A stretch of 64,000 nt of DNA from Metaphire vulgaris (lineage: Eukaryota; Annelida; Clitellata; Crassiclitellata; Megascolecidae), in the NCBI GenBank assembly GCA_018105865.1, contig CM030837.1, positions 2,113,475 through 2,177,474 on the forward strand, written 5' to 3'. Shown in pieces: positions 55,410 to 64,000 of this stretch. Position numbers and translations under genes: made by a program. Position 1 is the stretch's first letter. Every line of letters begins with the position of its first letter. The notes under the pieces were generated by a model. The model saw only the letters and a program-made list of their open reading frames with translations. It was not told the origin of the DNA and made no database searches.

Positions 55410-56280
55410 CTATTATTAAGCACTGATTGGCCGCGTAGTAAAAAGAGAATGTTTACAATATTTGCTGCATTCACTGCCTATAGACATTGAAATAAGAAGT
55501 TACTGCTAACAGGCTGATTCAACTAGAGTAGGATACGTAATTCGTAAGGAAGAAGAAATACAGCTTTTCTATGCCATTTTTATGGCCTTCAAGTCATTCT
55601 GTCGCATGATATCTTGCATAGCCAAATGTTAGTGATTTTGCTGCTAAAAATGACACTAAAAACGAAGCGGGTCTCTTTAGACCGTATGCAAGCAGTTGCC
55701 CAAAATACTGGGCTAAAATAATTGGCAGTCAACAACTTAATATAATATTGGCCATAAATTTATTTATCGCTTTTAGGCTTCGGCTCGGAGCCATATGTGG
55801 GTCATTTTTTCTGTAACGCCACAGTTGTGTTTGCCCGTCGAGGAAATCTTTTATAGTCAGCATTTTTTCTGTTTGTAACCTAATCAGAAGCGCATGGTCG
55901 TCACGCGACGAGAATATCGAAAGACATTAGAAACATAACCGTTGAGTATAGTCGACCAAACATTAAAGTATTTGGAAAGGGAACGCGCCGCCCCCAACCC
56001 CCACCCCCACCCCATTCATCGCCGTCGTGCACAGGAAATTGTCCCACTGTCTTTGATAACTTGTAGCCTCCGGTGGGAAAGTGCGGGGGTTGACAACCAT
56101 TCGGAACGTGTAGATGACTATTTCGCATGCTATAGATTTTGCAATAGATGTGCAAATTGCTTCAGTTATTAACCGCATAGTTTGATGACAGTTATCGGTA
56201 TGCACTTCTATAGCACCAGTTCTAATACATAAAGGAATCAATCGATAGTACGTACCCCAGATCCATCCACAAAAAATCCG
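55410..56280. other. Intergenic, nothing recognised
   Basis: No repeat or coding signal; a C-rich stretch lies at 55990-56015. Confidence 0.35.
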
Positions 56281-56480
56281 GTCGATCAATCAATCAATCA
56301 ATCAACTTCTATGGCGCCACTATCATAATGCCATGCAGGACATCATCCGATGACGCATCAAATCCAAATTTTATTAGAGCCATGTCAAGCCGGAAAGATC
56401 AGTCAGAACAGCGGGGAGCAATCTAAGAGGGATAAACCAAGTCGTCGAACAGGTATGTTTTAAGACCGGCTCTGAAAGAT
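56281..56480. repeat. (ATCA)n plus 'CTTCTATGGCGCCACT' repeat tail
   Basis: Near-copy of the block at 5600-5700 through the 'CATC.GATG.CGCA' segment. Confidence 0.6.
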
Positions 56481-56932
56481 GATAAATTGTCAGTTAATTC
56501 CAGATAGCAGAATGGGAACAAACAAGACAGACTATATGACAGACTATACTGTTAGAAATTTGTTTTTCTTATAAACAAGAATAGCGATTAAAGTTTGCGA
56601 TTAAATTAATATTCATTACTTAATACGAAAATTGAATGCGTCTGTCTATCTTCTATATTCAAAGTCAACTGTCGAATCTTGTTTACATCGCAAATACATC
56701 ATTAACTGCCCCCGCAATCATGAGTGCGAGCCATTCGGCATTTAAATGCGCATATTATCATCACGCGACGGGATATTTGTACACAAACTGATTGAATTTC
56801 TCGCGGGGGGAGGGTGTCTTTCCCTTCAACGGCGGATGCTGACACATGACTACTTCCTCCCTCGGAATTTAAAATTCCGAATTTGCAGAATTTTTGGATA
56901 TAATGTTACGTTATCTGATTTGTGTTCTCTTG

Positions 56933-56939
56933 GTGGTGG

Positions 56940-56991
<52 letters not shown>

Positions 56992-57015
56992 GGTGGTGAT
57001 GGTGGTGGTGGTGGT
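56933..57015. repeat. (GAT)n-(GGT)n microsatellite
   Basis: About 12 GAT units then about 12 GGT units. Confidence 0.95.
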
Positions 57016-57259
57016 GCTGATGACGGTAATCGCCAGTGGAAGCCCTTGCGGTTTTATTTACTCATCATGTCACTAGAAGCGATGCATAAAATAATTCAAT
57101 TATCTTCATTAACTGCTGTAGGTTGTGCGCTAATGAGCTGCCTTAATTGTTATTTGTTATCTCAATTATTTCTAATTAGCACATTATTAATACAAGCGGA
57201 CATGCACTCTGAGCACGGCGCCTGCCTACGAAAACCACGGTGCCCGGCTGAATAGGCCT

Positions 57260-58025
57260 ATGCCTCTTACAACGTTTAGCCTATACTGTACATTAACAAT
57301 GCGGCCTGACGCGCGTTATGATGAATAAGATCAGATGAATGTTACGGTATTTATTGTCGACGTTAACGACTTCAGAACGGCATTTGTAACTTGGCAGGGG
57401 GACATTCGATACGAGAAGAAACGGCGATTAGCTTACTGAGTGCATAACGTGATTTTTTCCATCTATATTGATTAATAGTTCTTAGTTCTATTGTACCGGG
57501 AGTTAATCAACAGGTATATCGAGTGTCGGTCTTTTACTGGTTCTGACTGAAAATTCCTCGCAGAACAGACAGGTAGGCGTTAATCTGTGGAGCTTGTGTC
57601 CCACCCCCCACCCCCGTTCAAAAAAGTCTTTGTGCCCGGCTACTATACAGTGGATGCCGGAACACTATAGAGGCTAGGGAGTAAGATAAAAGGTGAATGC
57701 AATTCACTTAATCATGGGATCTTTAACTTTAGCGGGTCCTATTTCCTGGGGTGCGCTTGCAAGGGAGATAATCGCTTATATGTCTTGTTGCTATCTCTTG
57801 ATTATACGTGTAGCTCTCTGGGCACTGAGTCCATGGGTTGATTAGATCTATCTGCACTTGCACAAGACCTATTCCAACTGTGTTTTCCAGGCACTGGCGT
57901 AAACTTGGATGAAAATTGAAAGTCCCAACCTCTTTGCCCTTCCCCTTCCATGTGGCAGCTTCTCAAAAGTGGGGGCTCGAGTCTAGAGGAGTAATAGAAC
58001 TATGGACCTTGTTTCAGCATCCCAA
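57260..58025. other. Intergenic; CACTGGCGTAAACTT repeat scrap
   Basis: 57893-57985 (CACTGGCGTAAACTTGG ... CTTCTCAAAAGTGGGGGCTC) is related in inverted or direct form to 61385-61500 and 63320-63420 (CCCCCCACACTTTTTGAGAG). It is a third, poorly preserved repeat family. Confidence 0.45.
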
Positions 58026-58029
58026 TGTG

Positions 58030-58194
58030 CATGGGCGCCCACAGAACTTTTCCAGGAGGGACAAAACACATGTTGGAACAATGGTAACGGCTAATATTTT
58101 AGTAAGGTTTTCATATTTCAACGTAAGATATTGGAATATGCGTTTTCCAGGGGGTGCAAGTGCCCCCTCTTGCCCTAATGTGCCGGCGTCCATG
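58030..58194 (+). mobile_element. MITE, CATGGGCGCCCACAGAA family
   Basis: 165 bp, flanks CCAATGTG / CCAATGTA. The simple form of the element at 48503, without the internal doubling. Confidence 0.85.
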
Positions 58195-58293
58195 CCAATG
58201 TATTGATGACTCGATCGTGAGGTTACTTCCAACCAAACATACGCATTACAACAATTCATTATACATGTCGTCGTACAACAACCGTTGTTGATA

Positions 58294-58295
58294 GG

Positions 58296-58328
<33 letters not shown>

Positions 58329-58329
58329 C

Positions 58330-58364
<35 letters not shown>

Positions 58365-58400
58365 CGATGATGATGATGAGATGATGATGATGATAAAGAT
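58294..58400. repeat. (GAT)n microsatellite
   Basis: About 33 GAT units with a few GAC. Confidence 0.97.
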
Positions 58401-58582
58401 TATGGTGATCATGATTAATGTTATCACTTTATTAGTTTTTGGAATAGTTTTCCCTCTAATATCTGGATGTCATTTTTTGTCTTTGACTGAAGACAAATGC
58501 ATTCGAACGCAGTTTCGGCAAAATAAATAGTTTCATGACGCTGGTGGATGGGGAGGGGGTTGAAGTTTTTCGTTGTATGCAA

Positions 58583-58583
<1 letters not shown>

Positions 58584-58621
<38 letters not shown>

Positions 58622-58640
58622 TATATATATGTATATAGTT
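58584..58640. repeat. (AT)n microsatellite
   Basis: ATAT run with a CAG interruption. Confidence 0.95.
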
Positions 58641-58760
58641 GCAAAGATCCTGAGTACATTTGCATCCATTCGCCCTCTGGCGATGCTCTTCGACCCAAGA
58701 GTTTAATTATATCGTGACGTGTTTGCTAATAACGTAGCGCTATTATTCATGCATGCGACA

Positions 58761-59107
58761 CAGTGGCGTAGCCAGGATTTCAGGAATGGGGGTTGGTTTT
58801 GATCATCATCAACTTCGAAAAATCTTGACAGGCAAAAAAGGTAATACTGTACTCATCTTTCGTCTGTACTTTTCCCCTTTTTTCCTTTCGAACGTGCTGA
58901 CGAGCAAAAAAAGAAAAAAGGTCGTCCCCTTACATCTTTACATTCTATACCGCTTAGAAATTATTTTGGGTCGGCAGCCAAAGGGGTTTGACGCCCAAAA
59001 CCGCGTCCGAAAATAAAAGATGTATGAAAATATATTCAAACAATTTTGTCCTCGGCAGCCAAAGGGGAGGGTTTAACCCCCAAAACCTCCTCTTGGCTAC
59101 GCCACTG
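58761..59107 (+). mobile_element. hAT-type MITE, CAGTGGCGTAGCCAGGATTT family
   Basis: 347 bp. The ends CAGTGGCGTAGCC and GGCTACGCCACTG are nearly perfect inverted repeats, with perfect 8-bp target duplications ATGCGACA. It carries two TGACRRGCAAAAAA motifs and a doubled CGGCAGCCAAAGGGG. A decayed relative is at 63446. Confidence 0.92.
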
Positions 59108-59115
59108 ATGCGACA

Positions 59116-60290
59116 CTTCCATCGTCATCGTTAGAACGCCTCAATTTTGCAAATAAATGGACATTCGAGATTCCTTTATTTTTAACGTATTGTAACCAAA
59201 GCGATTCAAACGCCGCAAAACTTGCATCATTTTTCATTTTAGAACCATCGATCATTGTGCCGGAAAAAGAACAGCAAAAAGATTTTAATTCACCGGCAAT
59301 CAATCACTCTGTTTTAGACTTTAGCTCTGGCTTGTCATATGCTGGGCACGCTCTCGAAACACGAGAATCGGAGGCAAGGACCGATTAATAATGGCTCTAA
59401 TCAGTCGAAGGCATGCGCTTAAAAACAAATTTGAAAAACAGCCCTCTAGCGAGCGAACAAAGACTAACCCAGTGAGATGTGATTTAGTAGTGTTGGTATC
59501 AAAATGTTTAATTGCATTGAATGCAGTTACATTAGAGATACGCGAGTCTAACGTTTTCGCATTGCACTGGCTACGACGTTTCGTTCGACTGAGTCTCGGC
59601 TATTCGGGGCAATTAACTAATCTGGCGTCGATATGAATAATTTGCTATAACTGTCTGTTTTCGGTGCAGTAATTCCGTTGCGTCGGCGGCTTACTGCGCC
59701 CGGTGCGATGATCCGCGCTTTCGGGCGTCACGCATGACTGCGTATCGGTCCTCGTTAATCGACTTCCTGCACGAGTCAAATTGATTGACACTCGAAGACC
59801 CGACCAATTGAAATTCGCTTCCCGCCGCTCGGAGCGTGTTCGCACCGCAGGCAAAGGTTTTTTTTACTTCAAACGGAGAAGGGAATTTGCAATCCATATG
59901 AGAGACCCTGCACCAACCAACCAACCAACCCCCTATCCCCACCCCACCACACCCAACATAAACCCAAGCCAGGGCACTTCGCGGCATAAAATTGAGGCCA
60001 ACGGTTGTTGCCTCAGTGGGGTCATAAAATAAACAGCTAGCGTCCCGTACCTTGAAGAGGTCGGGAACTTTCTACTGTAGCTAGATTCGCGAATTGACCT
60101 CGCGCAACGCAATTCTAAAGCGATTTTGCTGACCGAATTAATTGTACGCCTTTTCTCGACATGTAAATTCAGTCCGCTTTGAGTTTTTTTAAAAGCAAAA
60201 TTATCGGTTACCATGAACAAACAAACGGTAACCCTGTATGACAGGAAATTAGCATAGATGAACTTTTGTGGGTGCACGAGCCAACAGTAT
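59116..60290. other. Intergenic, no supported gene
   Basis: A minus-strand frame at 59303-59120 has a protein-like composition but matches nothing I recognise. No repeat is seen. Confidence 0.35.
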
Positions 60291-60298
60291 TCCATAAG

Positions 60299-60487
60299 CA
60301 GGGGCGTAGCCAGGAATTTGATTTGGGAGGGTGTAAATATTTTGGGTGGGAATAAATCTGAACTATAACCCACATAAACAATATAAACCACATATAACCA
60401 CGTGTAAATCACATTAAAAACTTTAAGGTAGACTGATTTTTTGTGAGGGTGTATGTATACCGATATACCCCCCTCGCTACGCCCCTG
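60299..60487 (+). mobile_element. hAT-type MITE, CAGNGGCGTAGCCAGGAATTTGA family
   Basis: 189 bp, ends CAGGGGCGTAGCC / GCTACGCCCCTG, with perfect 8-bp target duplications TCCATAAG. Relative of 42146-42417. Confidence 0.92.
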
Positions 60488-60495
60488 TCCATAAG

Positions 60496-61170
60496 AAATA
60501 CAGGCCTAGCAGCTGCGAGATAGCCAGTTAGAGAGTGCTGCACATTTAGTTTTGATCGCTCGTACATCTTTTGTCAGCTTCTGAACCCTAAGGATTTATT
60601 CGAATCTATTTATTATGCTATCTAAAATGCCTATTTCTTGCCACGTTGTATGCATGACGCAAGCAACGCATTGAAGGCATTCGTGCGAAATTCCGTTTGG
60701 CTTTCGCCTCCGTTAAGGTTTTGTTTCGTTGTTCGAAATTTCTCCGATCCCCCATAGAACTCCGGAAGCTTGGAAGTCAGCCCCAAAGTGGACATAATTA
60801 GAAATTTTTAAATGTGTGACGGTCTTTCACTGTGTTCGACGCCTGAATAGATATCTTAAAACCGAACCAAATCGAAGTAGGCTACCATAAGCTATTCTTT
60901 GCAGGCCAAATTGAGAAGCTTTTATCGTTTTCTTGATTTTTTCCACCTTCCTTCGGAACTATTGCTAAGCACATTTTCTGGTTGGCTTTTTCCTATAAAC
61001 ATTAGTGAGAGGCTTTAGGAAATCTTCTCGCTTGTGCACTTCCTCTGTTGGTAATTAAGTGTTTTGTGTAGGTCCTAATTGTTATCATTTCATCAAAGCT
61101 CTTCTATTTCACTTTATTATTAACTTTTCTCCACTGAATATGCATCATATTGTGATATTTTCAGTTTTGT
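60496..61170. other. Intergenic, nothing recognised
   Basis: No coding signal or repeat. Confidence 0.35.
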
Positions 61171-61176
61171 ATAAGC

Positions 61177-61268
61177 ACAGGGTGGCGAAAAAACGGACTA
61201 TATATATATATATTAAATGCAAATCTATACTTGTAAGTGTGACTAGCCCGGTTTTTGCGCCACCCTGT
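61177..61268. mobile_element. 92-bp MITE with ACAGGGTGGCG ends
   Basis: ACAGGGTGGCGAAAAAACGG pairs with CCGGTTTTTGCGCCACCCTGT. This type of end is common in Tc1/mariner-like elements. A TA duplication is not clear. Confidence 0.7.
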
Positions 61269-61318
61269 AATGTCATAGGTTATGCATATAGGCGTAAACT
61301 TCTATTAGCCTAGGTGAC

Positions 61319-61377
61319 CGGAGACAGAACGTTGGAGACAGAACGTTGGAGACAGAACGTTGGAGACAGAATGTTGG
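61319..61377. repeat. 15-bp tandem repeat, four copies
   Basis: GGAGACAGAACGTTG-type unit four times; the last has one change. Confidence 0.92.
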
Positions 61378-61499
61378 AGTCTGGGCTCTAAGTCTATAGG
61401 ATCGAGCCCCCGACTTTTCAAGAGGCTTGACAATAGAAATGAGAGAAAGGGAGATATAGGGGTTGGAACCTCGGTTTTTCATCTAAGTTTACGCCCTCT

Positions 61500-61980
61500 G
61501 AGCTCCTAGGTTATAGATCTTAATAATTAGTGTAGCGGCTGTTAGTTGTTAGACCCGGAGGCGCAGCATAAAGTGGCTGGCACAAATTTCGTTCCAACTG
61601 GTATACACTGTACTACCACCCGGATTCAAATCAAATCGTTATTATTTATTTAGTCAGGAACTCGTCGCCGGGTGTCGCAACATCGCCAAAAATATTGTCA
61701 GCGTTCAGGAATCAATTTCGGCGTTTAGACAAAATAGCGACGCGAAATTGACTCGTTCAAACGTATAGTCGATGTCAGTATAGTTATGCAATTAAGCTGT
61801 CGCTAAGCGTACAGGCCCTTGTCTCGTATCTTGCAGTATACTAACAACAAGTTATTTCATTTCAATGATATACAGTACTACGATCATTCACTTTTGACAA
61901 ATTGCTATAAGATTAATATCTGAGAGAATGAATAGTTTCTCATCTCTGATTGCCAAATATAACGCTCCCAACTCGTACAC
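61500..61980. other. Intergenic, nothing recognised
   Basis: No coding signal or repeat. Confidence 0.35.
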
Positions 61981-61982
61981 AC

Positions 61983-61984
<2 letters not shown>

Positions 61985-62031
<47 letters not shown>

Positions 62032-62108
62032 AACTTTTCCATACCTCGAATCAGACGAATGAGAGTTAGCAAAACTATTTCTTAATATCTCCGACACTTT
62101 TATATAGG

Positions 62109-62158
<50 letters not shown>

Positions 62159-62222
62159 AGTGTTCATGACAATTTATATAGCGCGTATATATGCGTGTGT
62201 ATGACCTGAAATATTATGACCA

Positions 62223-62270
<48 letters not shown>

Positions 62271-62358
62271 GACTTACATACACACATACACACACACATA
62301 TATATATATATCGACTATATATATATATATACACACACCGGTAATTATATATATATAT
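61985..62358. repeat. Cluster of (AT)n microsatellites
   Basis: Runs at 61985-62028, 62113-62154, 62226-62270 and 62299-62358, with (CACA) interruptions. TTTATATAGCGCGTATAT at 62172 may be another retroelement-tail scrap. Confidence 0.95.
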
Positions 62359-62502
62359 ATTGTAAAAATCTTCTTGCAATAGTTGAGTGCTGGTCATGGA
62401 GTTCATAATTGCGATATTTATGTCATATTTTTTGGACAAGGTCTCTTTTTATTGCAAATCCTGTGAGGCTTTAGTATCCAGGGCCTGCGGTTGAAATGTC
62501 CA

Positions 62503-62717
62503 CAGAGGCGGCTCCTCAGGGGGCCCCGTGCCTCCCCTCATTGAATGCCTGGCCTCCCCAGTGATCCCCATACTATATTGCCCTCATTCTAAGTATTTGT
62601 AGATTAGTCCAGGTATATGAAAAATAGTTTGCCGGCTTGAAACCCCATGCGTTGAAGTTGCTACCCCAACCACCCAACCAACAGCCCCCCACTTGCCAAA
62701 TCCAGGAGCCGCCACTG
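62503..62717 (-). mobile_element. hAT-type MITE, CAGTGGCGGCTCC family
   Basis: 215 bp, left end CAGAGGCGGCTCC, right end GGAGCCGCCACTG, flanks AATGTCCA / TATGCCCA (6 of 8). An older copy. Confidence 0.8.
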
Positions 62718-62729
62718 TATGCCCAGGGT

Positions 62730-63440
62730 CCTTAGGATTTACTGGGATGATCCATCCTATTAAGAGATATCACCTCGATACCCGTATAGGCTCTAGATAC
62801 ATGTCAGGTCCGTGTTATGCTGCATGAGTGGTAGTGAAGAGTTCGTCGAAACTTGTTATCTGTGCGCGACAAGTGAGATAAAAGCTATAAGACAAGTGAC
62901 AATTCTCGATAGACCGTCTGTAGTTATTAATAATGTTCTTAGGAGGCGTCGTTTGGCCACTAGTGAGGTCTGATTCGATTACATTTCTTGCGAACCGAAG
63001 GCAACCTTGACACGTTGGCCGTGTGACTTACAAGCACGTACTATTTGTACTATATCACCGAGTTGTGTTTACAACTTGTCAAAGGGCTGAACGGTAGCCG
63101 CATGCTATTAATACATAGAGAGGATAAGACGTTGAAATACGGGAGGGAAATTATCGCTGATATATAAACTAGAAATGGATTCTAAATTTATGTCCTGCAT
63201 TTCAAAAGAAGAATCTCAGTAAGGATAATTGCTTTAAGATATATAGAATGAACTTAAACGAAAAACGCTGTTGTTGAGGCTATATATAGGCTATACACCA
63301 AGGTAGGTTAGCCGATGTACCATTGGTGCAAACTTCTATCAGGCCTCTAGGCTCCAGCCCCCCACACTTTTTGAGAGGCTGCCATAGGGAAGGAGGAAGG
63401 CATACGGGTTGGGACCCCCGTACTTTTGCGCAAGTGGCTT
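62730..63440. other. Intergenic; CCCCCACACTTTTTGAGAG repeat scrap
   Basis: 63320-63420 belongs to the repeat also seen at 57893 and 61385. Otherwise nothing recognised. Confidence 0.4.
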
Positions 63441-63445
63441 GGGCC

Positions 63446-63765
63446 AGTGACGTGGCCAGGATTTCCGGAAGGGGGGAGGTTGGTTTCGATCGTGACCAAA
63501 AAGAAAATTTTAACAAGCGAAAAACCTCCTCTATTTTTTAGGAACTGACAAACAAAAAAGGGCCGTCACCTTCCTGACACTTTTACATTCTTTCTAGGTG
63601 CTACATTTCTTTCTATAGCGCTTAGAAATTTTTAGTCGGTAGCCAGCCAAAGGGGTCTGACCCCAAAATCGCGTCCGAAAATGAAAAATGTATGGAACAG
63701 CATGTAAAAGAATTTCGTCGGCAGCCAAGAGGGTTTTAACCCCAACTCCCTTTGGCTACATTGGG
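63446..63765 (+). mobile_element. Worn copy of the CAGTGGCGTAGCCAGGATTT element
   Basis: CAGTGACGTGGCCAGGATTT at the left and CCCTTTGGCTACATTGG at the right. The interior is collinear with 58761-59107 (GGTTTCGATCGTGA, CGCGTCCGAAAATGAAAAAT). The target duplication is lost. Confidence 0.75.
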
Positions 63766-63879
63766 ACATTTGTTTGTGGACAGCATGATAACGTAAACAC
63801 CAGAATTCATAAACGTCGGTTTTATGTCAAAGACATTACATGGTCTTTGCGATGCAACCATCACAAATTGATTGAGACC

Positions 63880-64000
63880 AGGGGGGAGTTTGAAATGTTT
63901 GGGGGGCAAGATTTGTCTCTCCACGCTTTTGGGGGAAATTTCCATCCCCAAGCCAATATATACACTTTTTGGGAGGATTTTAAAACTTGGGGGAGGAATT
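63880..64000. repeat. G-string repeat cut by the window edge
   Basis: CACTTTTTGGGAGGATTTTA and AAACTTGGGGGAGGAATT match the reverse complement of 37796-37850. It continues past the window. Confidence 0.5.

Noticed and set aside
59097..59303. Minus-strand frame with protein-like composition
   Set aside because: It runs into the target duplication of the MITE at 58761 and matches no family I know. It might be an exon but is not supportable.

Overview
The window is animal nuclear DNA: split genes with GT-AG introns, a tRNA-derived SINE, LINE, mariner, piggyBac-like and hAT-type remnants, and many microsatellites. The very frequent palindrome TAGGCCTA and the mix of repeat families suggest a marine invertebrate deuterostome, most likely an echinoderm. 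That placement is inference.

Four genes can be supported. (1) 5967-10901 (-) is a giant single-exon GTPase of the VLIG/GVIN type, 1644 aa, with one B-box at its start. (2) 31274-37617 (-) is a second VLIG-type gene in two exons whose splice phases match. Exon 1 carries a RING finger and four B-boxes, exon 2 the giant GTPase; joined they give 1957 aa, a TRIM-like RING/B-box-VLIG fusion. (3) 16303-23536 (-), between the two GTPases and on the same strand, is a split Ser/Thr kinase gene with ULK/Atg1-like features. Six exons are recognised and parts are missing. (4) 44018-48384 (+) is a complete seven-exon gene for a secreted or lysosomal LCAT/PLA2G15-type phospholipase, 402 aa after joining. 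All its exon phases are consistent and the Ser-Asp-His triad is present. An inverted, decayed copy of its exon 2 lies at 40.7-41.2 kb.

Most of the rest is transposable-element debris. There are at least six families of short hAT-type non-autonomous elements, many with perfect 8-bp target duplications. A mariner at 19.4-20.8 kb carries a nested hAT insertion. A piggyBac-like relic lies at 24.0-25.85 kb. LINE fragments lie at 0-1.2, 14.1-14.4, 24.5-24.7, 43.1-43.6 and 51.5-51.9 kb. A tRNA-headed SINE shares its 3' tail with the LINE at 51.6 kb.

Unusual structures: two perfect 79-bp hairpins of identical geometry (38-bp arms, 3-nt loop) at 29.2 and 50.8 kb; a 0.94-kb nested foldback at 12.65-13.6 kb; a 169-bp repeat in tandem at 38 kb; and a short motif (TGACRAGCAAAAAA) recurring across unrelated repeats.

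The two VLIG-type GTPases and the ULK-like kinase form one co-oriented cluster. If family knowledge transfers, these are candidates for cell-autonomous immunity or autophagy functions. The RING/B-box-VLIG architecture is the most interesting candidate system here.
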